This document shows, one piece after another, positions 26,917 through 35,794 of a stretch of 52,351 bases of DNA. The position numbers and the translations under genes are program-made. Source of the DNA: Flavobacterium soyangense. Its GTDB lineage: Bacteria; Bacteroidota; Bacteroidia; Flavobacteriales; Flavobacteriaceae. The notes below the pieces were generated by a model that was given only the letters and a program-made list of their open reading frames with translations, did no database searches and was not told where the DNA came from. The first letter of the stretch is position 1; each line of letters begins with the position of its first letter. The stretch covers positions 1 to 52,351 of the forward strand of contig NZ_JADHEC010000026.1 of assembly GCF_015277675.1 (NCBI RefSeq). Direction: 5' to 3'.

Positions 26917-28131
26917 ATGGGAAACTCTAAAACTTTCATCTGCATTTCAAATTATTTCAAAGGGGCTGATTTTTTAATCCATTTGAAAAATCTAGGCAAC
27001 AAAGTGTATCTGATGACCAGCGAAAAACTGCGGGATCAACCTTGGCCTTTTGACCACATAGACGAAGTTTTCTATATGGCGGGTCAAGATACGGATTGGA
27101 ACTTAGAACATTTATTGCTGGGAGTTGGCAATTTGATGAAATCCAATAAAATCGATGCTATCGTATCATTAGACGATTATGATGTGGAAAAAGCCACCTA
27201 TCTAAGGGAAAATCTTCGGATTGATGGAATGGGACAAACCACTGGTCGTTATTTCAGGGATAAATTGGCGATGCGAATGAGAGCTAAAAGTTGCGGAATT
27301 ACGAATCCAAATTTCTGCTCGTTATTTAACGATCACGACATTAATACGTTTGCTGACACAATTTCGCCTCCTTGGGTTTTAAAACCCCGTTCCGAAGCTT
27401 CGGCTTCTGGGATTATAAAAGTGTTTGACAAAGAAAGTTTGTGGATTCACATCAACGAAATGGGCAATAATCGGTTCAAATATTTATTGGAACAATTTCG
27501 TCCTGGTGATGTGTATCATTGTGATAGTTTGGTTTTGAATGGTAAAATCCTGTTTAGTATTACTTCAAAATATTTAACGACTCCAATGGAAATTTCACAA
27601 GGTGGTGGTATTTTTCGTTCAGCTAATATCCTTTATGATTCTGAAGATGATAAAGACATAAAAGCAGTAAACGAGCAGGTTATCAAAGGATTTGGATTGA
27701 AACACGGCGCAGCACATTCAGAATATATCAAGTGCAATGATGATGGAAAAATCTATTTTCTGGAAACATCTTCCCGTGTTGGCGGAGCACATCTCGCCGA
27801 AATGGTTGCCGAAGCTTCGAACATCAACCTTTGGAAGGAATGGGCAGCCATCGAAGATGCATTGGTAAAAGGAACCAAATATACTTTGCCAAAAGTTAAA
27901 AAGGGATATGCCGGAATTGTATTGACTTTGTCCAAGTTTCATCAGCCTGATTTATCTTCTTTTTCGGATCCGGAAGTTTGTTTCAGGGTTCCTTTGGATT
28001 ATCACGCCGGATTGATTGTAAAATCGGATTCTGGCGAACGCATTTTAGAATTATTGGACAATTATGCCAATCGATTGACTACTGATTTTGCTACTATTGT
28101 TGAACAAAAAAAAGTCGATAAGTTGCATTAG
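26917..28131 (+). CDS. ATP-grasp ligase (carboxylase-like)
   Basis: 404 aa. An N-terminal Rossmann-like pre-ATP-grasp domain (about 1-105) is followed by the ATP-grasp fold with WVLKPRSEASASGIIKV (ATP-binding Lys and glycine-rich loop) and IYFLETSSRVGGAHLAE (metal-binding Glu and Arg). Such proteins couple ATP hydrolysis to an acylphosphate and join it to an amine or thiol (amino-acid ligases such as BacD/LnmX types). It lies 2 bp after the M17 peptidase gene. The substrate is unknown; context suggests dipeptide or amide synthesis. Confidence 0.8.
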   Translation: MGNSKTFICISNYFKGADFLIHLKNLGNKVYLMTSEKLRDQPWPFDHIDEVFYMAGQDTDWNLEHLLLGVGNLMKSNKIDAIVSLDDYDVEKATYLRENLRIDGMGQTTGRYFRDKLAMRMRAKSCGITNPNFCSLFNDHDINTFADTISPPWVLKPRSEASASGIIKVFDKESLWIHINEMGNNRFKYLLEQFRPGDVYHCDSLVLNGKILFSITSKYLTTPMEISQGGGIFRSANILYDSEDDKDIKAVNEQVIKGFGLKHGAAHSEYIKCNDDGKIYFLETSSRVGGAHLAEMVAEASNINLWKEWAAIEDALVKGTKYTLPKVKKGYAGIVLTLSKFHQPDLSSFSDPEVCFRVPLDYHAGLIVKSDSGERILELLDNYANRLTTDFATIVEQKKVDKLH

Positions 28132-28141
28132 TCATTTTACA

Positions 28142-28317
28142 GCAAAGGCGCAAAGAATTACTATTATTTTTTTATTTTAAGTTCGCAAAGATGAAAATCA
28201 AAGATTTTCAAGGTTAAACTAAACTGGTTTATTTAATAACTCTAAAAAAACGGAGTTTTTTCTCTTTGCGAACTTAAATTCAAAACTTTAGTGAGTATTT
28301 CTGCTTTGCGACTTTGC
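28142..28317. repeat. MITE/REP-like nested inverted repeat
   Basis: Outer arms GCAAAGGCGCAAAG (28142-28155) and CTTTGCGACTTTGC (28304-28317) match as inverted repeats with one mismatch. Inner arms TTTAAGTTCGCAAAGA (28176-28191) and TCTTTGCGAACTTAAA (28263-28278) match perfectly. The CTTTGCG(A/T)CTTTGCG style is, from memory, a dispersed repeat in Bacteroidota. No coding potential was seen. Confidence 0.75.
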
Positions 28318-28363
28318 GGGAAAAAAAATTAAACACAAATTGAATAATTATAAAAAATAATTT

Positions 28364-30022
28364 ATGAACAAATATGTAAGCATTGTTTTTATTGCATTTC
28401 TTATTTCTAATAATTCAAATGCGCAAGGACTTATGGGTAAATCAGAAACGGTTTTCACACATCAGGATACTTTGCGAGGTAGTATTACTAAGGAAAGAGC
28501 TTGGTGGGACGTGAAATATTATCATCTTGACATCAAGGTAAATCCAGCCGACAGCACGATTTCGGGCTCGAATACCATTCGCTATAAAGTTTTGAATTCT
28601 TATAACCGAATGCAAATTGATCTGCAAAAACCTTTGGAAATATTCAAAGTAACTCAAGACGGCAAGGAATTAAAATATCAAAGAGACGGCAATGTATTTT
28701 ATATCGATTTGGTTGCGCCACAAAATGTTAATGAAATAAAAGAACTCACTATTTTTTATGGCGGTAGACCTAAAATCGCCGTGAATCCGCCATGGGACGG
28801 AGGAATTACCTGGAAAAAAGATGCAAATGGAAAACCTTTTATCGCTTCGACTTGTCAAGGTTTGGGTGCGAGTGTTTGGTGGCCCAACAAAGATCATATG
28901 TATGATGAAGTAGACGATATGCTCATCAGTGTGAACGTTCCTAAGAATTTGACGGATGTTTCCAATGGGCGTTTGCAAAGTGTAACCGATTTGAAAGATG
29001 GAACCAGAACTTTCAATTGGTATGTGTCAAATCCCATTAATAATTATGGTGTAAATATAAACATAGGCGATTATGTTTCTTTTTCCGAAGTTTTCCCGGG
29101 AGAAAAAGGGGATTTAGATTGCGATTATTATGTATTGAAAGATAATTTAGAAAAAGCAAAAATTCAGTTCGAAGATGCGCCACGAATGTTGAAAGCTTTT
29201 GAACATTGGTTTGGCCCTTATCCTTTTTATGAAGACAGTTACAAACTCGTTGAAGCTCCCTATTTAGGAATGGAACATCAAAGTAGTATTACGTATGGAA
29301 ATGGTTTCAAAAATGGCTATAAGGGAACCGATTGGAGTGGAACTGGTTGGGGATTGAAATTTGATTATATTATTATTCACGAATCGGGACACGAATGGTT
29401 TGCCAATAATATCACCTACAAGGACATCGCAGATATGTGGATTCACGAGAGTTTTACTTGTTATTCTGAAAGTCTTTTTGTGGAATTTTATTATGGGAAG
29501 GAAGCGGGAAGCGAATATGCGAGAGGTTTGAGAAAAAACATTCAAAATGTAAACACCATCATTAGTCATTATAATGTAAACAACGAATCATCTGGCACCG
29601 ATATGTATTTTAAAGGAGCCAATATGTTGCACACGCTACGCCAAATCGTGAATGATGACGAAAAATGGAGAACGATTTTAAGAGGTTTGAACAGTACTTT
29701 TTACCACCAAACTGTGACGACAAAACAAATCGAGGATTATTTAAGAAAAAATATTGGATTGGATTTAGCGCCGTTTTTTGACCAATATTTGAGAGACAAA
29801 AGAATCCCGACATTCGAATATAAATTCAAGGATAATATTCTTTCCTATCGTTGGACAAATTGCGTTACTGGTTTCAATATTCCTGTAAAAGTAACTTTGA
29901 ACGGAAAAGAACAATGGCTAAAACCTCAAGTAGAATGGACTATTTTGCCACAAACTGCAAAAGATTTGAAAGTGGAAGTAGATAATAATTTTTATGTGAA
30001 TGTGGTGAAGAGTGAAGAATAG
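28364..30022 (+). CDS. Secreted M1-family metallopeptidase
   Basis: 552 aa with a signal peptide (1 to about 21, ending SNAQG). The zinc site is HESGHEWFANN with the third ligand Glu in WIHESFTCYSESLF, the standard M1 HExxH-x18-E layout. The exopeptidase motif is altered: LGMEHQSSITYGNG replaces GAMEN, as in other Bacteroidota secreted M1 proteins. It lacks the large C-terminal ERAP-like domain. It is presumably periplasmic or surface exposed and degrades peptides. It is preceded by a 176-bp MITE-like repeat. Confidence 0.9.
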   Translation: MNKYVSIVFIAFLISNNSNAQGLMGKSETVFTHQDTLRGSITKERAWWDVKYYHLDIKVNPADSTISGSNTIRYKVLNSYNRMQIDLQKPLEIFKVTQDGKELKYQRDGNVFYIDLVAPQNVNEIKELTIFYGGRPKIAVNPPWDGGITWKKDANGKPFIASTCQGLGASVWWPNKDHMYDEVDDMLISVNVPKNLTDVSNGRLQSVTDLKDGTRTFNWYVSNPINNYGVNINIGDYVSFSEVFPGEKGDLDCDYYVLKDNLEKAKIQFEDAPRMLKAFEHWFGPYPFYEDSYKLVEAPYLGMEHQSSITYGNGFKNGYKGTDWSGTGWGLKFDYIIIHESGHEWFANNITYKDIADMWIHESFTCYSESLFVEFYYGKEAGSEYARGLRKNIQNVNTIISHYNVNNESSGTDMYFKGANMLHTLRQIVNDDEKWRTILRGLNSTFYHQTVTTKQIEDYLRKNIGLDLAPFFDQYLRDKRIPTFEYKFKDNILSYRWTNCVTGFNIPVKVTLNGKEQWLKPQVEWTILPQTAKDLKVEVDNNFYVNVVKSEE

Positions 30023-30124
30023 GTAGACTTTAAATTTTTAATAGATGATAAAAAAGGTGCAACTTTAATTAAAAAGTTAACTCCTATATTTTTAAACGCA
30101 CACACTTTTTAGGGCAGCGTCCAG

Positions 30125-31651
30125 TTAAAAGACATTTGTATAATCATACTTGGATAGATTCAAGACTTTTAAAACTCCCTCATCAATATAAAGTGCTAAC
30201 TCATCTTGAGGATTTGCAAAATCTTTTAAAGAAGTAAACCAGATTCTATAATCTCCTCTTCCATTTGAACGATAAAGAGAAATTTCTGTATCTATTTCGT
30301 CCGTTAAATTTTTGAATTTCGCTATTTTTTTAACTTTATTGTCTGGTCCTAATTTCTGGTCTTCATAATTATGATAATTTCGAACTTTTAAAAACTCTCT
30401 TAACCCAGATATAGCATCCATAATTCCTTTTGTTAGTCCTGTTTCTGTTGGAATTAATTTTGAAAATTGAATATTTTTTTGATTTAAATAATTAATATTT
30501 TTTTCTTCAATACTTTCTTCTTTAATTGAGATATCATTATTTTCAATTGTTGATTGTCTTAAAATACTACTTACTACTTTTCCTCTATGCTCTCTTGCTG
30601 ATAATTCGTGACTACCTTGTCTAGATACTTCAAAAAATTTGGTTTCGTCGGAAGTTAATAATTTCATATCTTCTTCATCTCCATTGAAATATAGATCAAC
30701 CTTGTTTTCTAAATCAAATAAAGCTCGTTCTAAATCTTCGAAAACTAGTTTACTAGTATCAATTTTTGTTAATTCAATAATCAATGAAAATAAATTTGGT
30801 TTGTTGAACCAATAACTGTTTTTCGAAAGTTTCAATTTTGATATAATTTCAATTGAATTTAAAATTACATCAAGTATTTGATCATAATTTTTAAATTCAA
30901 AGTTATATTTTTCTAAATAATCATTTATCCTCAAACTTCTTCCGAAATATTTACCTTCAAATAATGTCGATGTTATTAACATTACATATTGAGAATCAAA
31001 CATTCTCTTTATATCATTTTCAGTAAAAATATTATTATTCAAAAAGAAACTATTAAATATTTTTCGTTTTTCTTCTGTAATTAGTACATCGGTCTCTCGT
31101 TCCGAAACTTCATATTTTGCATCTGCTAATTGTTTACAGAAAATAGCAAATTCTCCATCTCCAAACTGTGCATTAAGAATTTCATTTGTATTTAGCGAAT
31201 ACTCTGTACTATTAATCCTTCTGAAGATTTCTTTAACAATATTTTCTGGAAGATCTTTTAAATCTTTCATTGAAACAGGGTAATTTAAAAATTCCTTTTT
31301 TTCTAAAACCGAAAGTTCATTAAATGCCTTAATTTTATTCTGGTTAGAAAAATCATTGATACCCTTGATATAGTCAACTATTGCATTAAGTCTTTGCTGT
31401 CCGTCCACCACAATCTCTTTGGCTTGAAAACTATTTACATCAATTTCTGAACTAGCAATATAAATTTCTGGAAAAGGATAATTAAGAAGCACAGTATTAA
31501 TAAACGCATATTTATGTTGCTTTTTCCAAACTAATTTTCTCTGAAAATTAGGTGAAGTATCTAATAAATTAGCTTCAATTTTATTATACAGTTCAATGAT
31601 TTTTATTGTATTGGAAGGAATGCTTTGCTTTAATTTTATTTCTTGACTCAT
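30125..31651 (-). CDS. DUF262-domain protein (defence-linked)
   Basis: 508 aa. The N-terminal ~230 residues are a DUF262 domain: PNFQRKLVWKK, the signature VDGQQRLNAIVDYI, and FRRINSTEYSLNTNEILNA. DUF262 is the ParB/Srx-like nucleotide-hydrolysing domain of GmrS/GmrSD, SspE and several other anti-phage proteins. No DUF1524/HNH nuclease follows; the C-terminal half (about 330-508) is unassigned and ends with GDYRIWFTSLKDF. It is the last gene of a three-gene operon and overlaps the NTase gene by 4 bp (ATGA). It could be the sensor or the effector of the system. Confidence 0.82.
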   Translation of the reverse strand: MSQEIKLKQSIPSNTIKIIELYNKIEANLLDTSPNFQRKLVWKKQHKYAFINTVLLNYPFPEIYIASSEIDVNSFQAKEIVVDGQQRLNAIVDYIKGINDFSNQNKIKAFNELSVLEKKEFLNYPVSMKDLKDLPENIVKEIFRRINSTEYSLNTNEILNAQFGDGEFAIFCKQLADAKYEVSERETDVLITEEKRKIFNSFFLNNNIFTENDIKRMFDSQYVMLITSTLFEGKYFGRSLRINDYLEKYNFEFKNYDQILDVILNSIEIISKLKLSKNSYWFNKPNLFSLIIELTKIDTSKLVFEDLERALFDLENKVDLYFNGDEEDMKLLTSDETKFFEVSRQGSHELSAREHRGKVVSSILRQSTIENNDISIKEESIEEKNINYLNQKNIQFSKLIPTETGLTKGIMDAISGLREFLKVRNYHNYEDQKLGPDNKVKKIAKFKNLTDEIDTEISLYRSNGRGDYRIWFTSLKDFANPQDELALYIDEGVLKVLNLSKYDYTNVF

Positions 31652-32277
31652 AATTCACTAATTAAATTTAGATTTATGTTGCTTAAATTATTTGTATGAT
31701 AAGTTTCAAAAAAATACCAAGATTTATATATCTCAATATTTATTTCACGTCCAAACATAATTTGATATTTTTCCTGTACATCTTTAATGTCGTCAGAAAG
31801 CTTAAATTTTGAAGGCAAAAATCTAGTTGCTAATCTACCCATAAGTAAATATTTTGCAAATGCAGGTCTCTGGCCCCATTCCTCAACATATTCTTGCCTG
31901 TAAAAAGAGGATTCATTATATAGATTTACAAATTGTCTATCGAAAAGTTCAGAAGATATTATTGCTATATCTAAATCTGATTTTTTATTGGAATTATTTC
32001 GTTTCCATTTAAAATCAAATTCGTAAAAATTATAAAAAGATTTTTTGCTTTTGCTAATATATGGCTTTAAGCTAAACCCCAGTTTTCCAGAACCAACGAT
32101 TATAATATCTCTTACATGAACATTTAGAGTTTCTGATATATCTTTTTTAAAATCAAATTCATCTAATTCATTTTCTATTTTTTGAAAGAAATGAGATTCC
32201 GTATCAATAATATGTTTTTGAAGTAAAACATCTAAAGGTAAATTTATACAATATTTTTTAAATGTAGTTAAATCCAT
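31648..32277 (-). CDS. Nucleotidyltransferase-fold protein
   Basis: 209 aa. IIIVGSGKLGFSLKP followed, after a longer than usual loop, by KKSDLDIAIIS matches the polymerase-beta NTase pattern (G-S ... D-x-D), with the metal-binding acids at the SDLD segment. The third acid is not obvious. Such minimal NTases add nucleotides to proteins or RNAs in toxin-antitoxin and abortive-infection systems (MNT, MenT, AbiEii). It starts 2 bp after the methyltransferase gene and overlaps DUF262 by 4 bp, so the three products are coexpressed. Activity is inferred from fold motifs only. Confidence 0.7.
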   Translation of the reverse strand: MDLTTFKKYCINLPLDVLLQKHIIDTESHFFQKIENELDEFDFKKDISETLNVHVRDIIIVGSGKLGFSLKPYISKSKKSFYNFYEFDFKWKRNNSNKKSDLDIAIISSELFDRQFVNLYNESSFYRQEYVEEWGQRPAFAKYLLMGRLATRFLPSKFKLSDDIKDVQEKYQIMFGREINIEIYKSWYFFETYHTNNLSNINLNLISEL

Positions 32278-32279
32278 AA

Positions 32280-34502
32280 CTATTCAATATTTTTTAAAAT
32301 TTCTAATGCAATAGCCCTCGCCATTAAAGGTGGAACTGCATTGCCCACCAAAGTACATTGAGGTACATTATTTTTTCTTTCATTTCCTCCAGTATTTCTT
32401 TTGCCTTGAAATACAAAAGAATCGTCAAATGATTGAATCCTGGCCATTTCACGAACTGTCAATGCTCTAGGATTTGAATAATGTATAAAATCATCAGCTA
32501 TTGTCATTATTGTTGGACTTTGTAAATCTGCTTTCAAAACATTATAGCTTCTTTTTTCAGAGTCTAATCCTATTTGTGCTAATTCACTTTTTGCAATTTC
32601 ATAATTTCCATTTTTCAAAATTACCTCAAGTCTATCAGAAACTTTATGACTATGCTTACTTGTTTTGTGATTATTAAGTGGAGTTATTTGATGTTCAAGA
32701 TTTTCCAACTCTTCGAAATTTCTAACATAAAACGGGTTTTTTGTATTAATAAATCTACCATTTAGACGACCTCTTTTAGACCATTCAGAATAACTTAATC
32801 CATCATTTTCATTGGGCTTGCCATCAATATTTCTCTTCTGGATTAATGCTTTCATTTTAGCAGTAGAACCATTGTATTTTGTTTTTAGATCTATTTTTTC
32901 ATAATTAAATTTTTCATCATCATTTCCAACAAAATCCAAATCATAAATAGCTTCAAAAACATTAACTTTTTCACTTTGTTTTACCGTAGCAGGAATATCA
33001 TTTATAAGTTTTTGGTCTTTTCTGCAACCAATAAATAAAACTCTTTCACGATTTTGTGGTACTCCATAGTTTGATGCTAAAGCTACAAATGGTTGTTTAA
33101 TATTATAAAGTCTAATTTTAGATAAAATGATTTCAAATTCATTTTCCTTATTTGACTTTACTACAAAAGAATTTAAACCTTTGACACATTCATCAAAAGA
33201 ATAATCGAATATTTCAAGAGCAGTAATTATTTGTTCTACATCGCCTGCAAAAGCTGCATTTGGTTTCAAATTATTAAAAGCATTGTGAATTTTTTCAATA
33301 ATTGTTTCAGATTCAATTGAAGTTAAAAAAGAATCAAAATCATCTGCAAAAAAATCATTATCTAAATTAGAAAAAGCTTTTTCATTGATAACTCTTTTTC
33401 TAATATATTCTAATTCTTTAACACGTTTCAAAAGATTGAAGCCATGTCGAATTGTACTAATATTCTTATCGGTTTTACTGGTCTTGTAATCAACAATTTT
33501 TGGAGTTAGTAGTCTGAATTTATTCTCTAAATTATTAATGTAGCTGTTTTTTAGAGCGTCTAATTCTTTGTCGGTAGCTTTTTCAAATTGCAAACGTAAA
33601 TTGTAACATTCCAAAATAAACGAATTTTCAATTTCTGTTTTTTTGAGTTGAGCAACAAAATGAATCAGTAGACTAAACTCTTTTAAATCAACTATTGATC
33701 TAATTTCTTGAAGAATCATTTCTTTAATTTTACCTTGCTCTTTTGTCAAAATTCCTTTGACATTTTCCATTACAAAATATTTAGGGCGCAATTGTCTGAT
33801 AACTTTTAAATAGTGCGCAAATAAATCATCTTTTTTGTCAAATTTTTTTCTTTTACCAGCCAAACTAAAACTTTGGCAAGGCGGTCCGCCACAAACAATA
33901 TCAACTTCTTTCTGACCTATTTTTTTTAGGAAATTATCCAAAAAATCAGGTTCTGTAATATCTTGACGAAGAAATTCAGCATCTAAACCAAGTTGGTAAT
34001 TATATCTAGCCAAGTGTGTCAATTCACAATTTTCATTTATATCACTTGCCAATCTGAAATCATAATATTTATTTCCATATTCAGCTTGAAGAAATCCTTC
34101 ACTAAAACCACCAGCTCCCGCAAACAAATCGACAAAAGTAACTTTAGATTTTGTTTCGTATTCAGCTGGAGGTTCAGAAACAATATTTATATTAGTGTTT
34201 TCTCTTCTGCTATTAACTAGAGAAGTTATTTTTTCTTTAATTTTTTTATCTGTAAAATTGGAGTGTAATTCTGTTTCAAAATATTTTTCAACTTCTTGCT
34301 TAAGAAAATGTAAAAATTTATTAATTGATTTATGCGAATATTCAGAATCTTTAACAAATTGATTTTTGTTATCCCAATCCTTTTTCAAAATCTTTTCGCC
34401 AGTTGCAACTTTGATTTTTGAATTTTTTTGATGCAAAACAAGATGAATAGGATATTTATGGTTTTTGTCTGCTTTATCAAGGTAGAATTTTACATTTATC
34501 AT
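32280..34502 (-). CDS. C5-cytosine DNA methyltransferase with N-terminal integrase-type arm-binding domain
   Basis: 740 aa. Residues about 1-95 resemble the arm-type DNA-binding domain that starts many Bacteroidota tyrosine recombinases (KYPIHLVLHQ, KIKVATGEKILKKDWDNKNQFV). From about 122 the Dcm fold begins: motif I FVDLFAGAGGFSEGF, motif IV GGPPCQSFSLAGKR with the catalytic Cys, motif VI ENVKG (246-250), motif VIII QNRERVLFIG (483-492), motif X GNAVPP (720-725). An unusual ~190-residue helical insertion (about 265-455) separates motifs VI and VIII; the recognition domain lies between VIII and X. There is no recombinase catalytic domain. Short TACGGAC repeats cover the region just before the start. 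It is probably the self-marking enzyme of a defence system. Confidence 0.9.
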   Translation of the reverse strand: MINVKFYLDKADKNHKYPIHLVLHQKNSKIKVATGEKILKKDWDNKNQFVKDSEYSHKSINKFLHFLKQEVEKYFETELHSNFTDKKIKEKITSLVNSRRENTNINIVSEPPAEYETKSKVTFVDLFAGAGGFSEGFLQAEYGNKYYDFRLASDINENCELTHLARYNYQLGLDAEFLRQDITEPDFLDNFLKKIGQKEVDIVCGGPPCQSFSLAGKRKKFDKKDDLFAHYLKVIRQLRPKYFVMENVKGILTKEQGKIKEMILQEIRSIVDLKEFSLLIHFVAQLKKTEIENSFILECYNLRLQFEKATDKELDALKNSYINNLENKFRLLTPKIVDYKTSKTDKNISTIRHGFNLLKRVKELEYIRKRVINEKAFSNLDNDFFADDFDSFLTSIESETIIEKIHNAFNNLKPNAAFAGDVEQIITALEIFDYSFDECVKGLNSFVVKSNKENEFEIILSKIRLYNIKQPFVALASNYGVPQNRERVLFIGCRKDQKLINDIPATVKQSEKVNVFEAIYDLDFVGNDDEKFNYEKIDLKTKYNGSTAKMKALIQKRNIDGKPNENDGLSYSEWSKRGRLNGRFINTKNPFYVRNFEELENLEHQITPLNNHKTSKHSHKVSDRLEVILKNGNYEIAKSELAQIGLDSEKRSYNVLKADLQSPTIMTIADDFIHYSNPRALTVREMARIQSFDDSFVFQGKRNTGGNERKNNVPQCTLVGNAVPPLMARAIALEILKNIE

Positions 34503-34504
34503 TT

Positions 34505-34541
34505 TACGGACGTTTTTACGGATACGGACAAATTTACGGAC
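34505..34541. repeat. Four TACGGAC-type direct repeats before the methyltransferase gene
   Basis: TACGGAC at 34505, 34523 and 34535, and TACGGAT at 34517. The spacings are 12, 6 and 12 bp. They end two bases from the methyltransferase ATG. They may be binding sites for the arm-type domain of the encoded protein (autoregulation); this is inference. Confidence 0.65.
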
Positions 34542-34588
34542 AAATTTTCCTAATAAACAATAAAATCTAAAATTATTTATTAATTTCC

Positions 34589-35779
34589 CTACCTCTCAAA
34601 CAATCCCAAAGTTCCGCCAACCCAATCCTTATCTTTATTAAATTTTACGCCAATCATTTCGCCACGGCTCAATCGAACCAAGTTGCAGAGTAGAGTAGGA
34701 GCGGCATCTTCTTTTTTCCAGACGCAAAGTACACGAACTTCGGCTTTTACTTTTCCGTTGAGAGATTGCACGATTGGGATATAATTTACTTTTTTTTGGA
34801 GAATATAAAGTTCTTTTTCAACCACGGCTTCAATGTCTTCCTTTTTTACGTGGAAAATTACTCCCGAACCTGAGAACGAAAATAAAGGTTTCAATACATA
34901 ATTTTCTAAATCTTCTGGAATTTGCTTTAAGTCGCTCAGCAAAGTAGTTTCTATAAAATACTTGCCTTTCAGAAAGGGTAAAATAAACTTGCTGATTCTG
35001 AAAAACCAGTTGGGATGTCCAGCCCATTCCACGTCAAGATCGTCCGAGAAATGGAAATTCAGTTTTAAATCGGTTCGCAAATCCAATTCGTCAAAAATCA
35101 CCCGATTGTATATGCGTTTCACAAGGATTTCTTTGCCGTCATCATTTTTATAGAAAAGTTGCTTACCTTTTTTTATTATTTCGGTAACACTAACTATTGA
35201 AATTCCAAGGTCTCTTCGGCAATAATAAAAATCGATTTTTGTGTTTTGCTTTTCGGGTTCAATTTCCAAAAGGATAACGTTCTCTTTTGGATGATTGTTG
35301 CAAATTACATCTTCAAGTATTTCGAGGTATTCCTGAGGAGTAATGTCATTAATAAACGGCGTCAAATCCTTTAGAAACGGATAATGATTTTTGAATTTTT
35401 CATATAAATTAATCTGGTAATTGTACAAAGAAGGAAATCCTTGCACTTCGATTAATTTGGGAAAAACGCCCCCGTTTTCTTTGCAAATTCCAAAATCGAT
35501 GGCCAAAAAAGTGGTATGCTCATCTTCGTTTGAAACATTGTGATTTAACTCTAACGACTTGTCCGTAAGTTTTTTAAAGTCCTTTTGTTGAATTAATTTT
35601 ATAATATCGGCACAACCTTCCAGCATTTGCGCTTTTAACGCATTGGAGATAAAAAAAGGAGTTTCTCCAATTCGAAAAGTGGGTGCGTAATTAAAATCGG
35701 AAGCAATATCGTCCTTAAATTCCTGATACTTTTTGTCAGTAAATTGGGAATTGAATAAGTCTCGATATTTTGAAATCAT
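34589..35779 (-). CDS. ATP-grasp-like ligase of unknown substrate
   Basis: 396 aa. The C-terminal part has YVLKPLFSFSGSGVIF, the ATP-grasp lysine and glycine-rich loop, and a later segment VKAEVRVLCVW that may supply the metal-binding acid. The N-terminal part contains LAIDFGICKENGGVFPKLIEVQGFPSLYNYQ, seen in a Bacteroidota family usually annotated as hypothetical. It is the last gene of a five-gene - strand run and starts 15 bp after the amidotransferase gene. I call it ATP-grasp-like from these motifs; the assignment is not certain. Confidence 0.6.
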   Translation of the reverse strand: MISKYRDLFNSQFTDKKYQEFKDDIASDFNYAPTFRIGETPFFISNALKAQMLEGCADIIKLIQQKDFKKLTDKSLELNHNVSNEDEHTTFLAIDFGICKENGGVFPKLIEVQGFPSLYNYQINLYEKFKNHYPFLKDLTPFINDITPQEYLEILEDVICNNHPKENVILLEIEPEKQNTKIDFYYCRRDLGISIVSVTEIIKKGKQLFYKNDDGKEILVKRIYNRVIFDELDLRTDLKLNFHFSDDLDVEWAGHPNWFFRISKFILPFLKGKYFIETTLLSDLKQIPEDLENYVLKPLFSFSGSGVIFHVKKEDIEAVVEKELYILQKKVNYIPIVQSLNGKVKAEVRVLCVWKKEDAAPTLLCNLVRLSRGEMIGVKFNKDKDWVGGTLGLFER

Positions 35780-35794
35780 CTGGAATTTGAGTTG

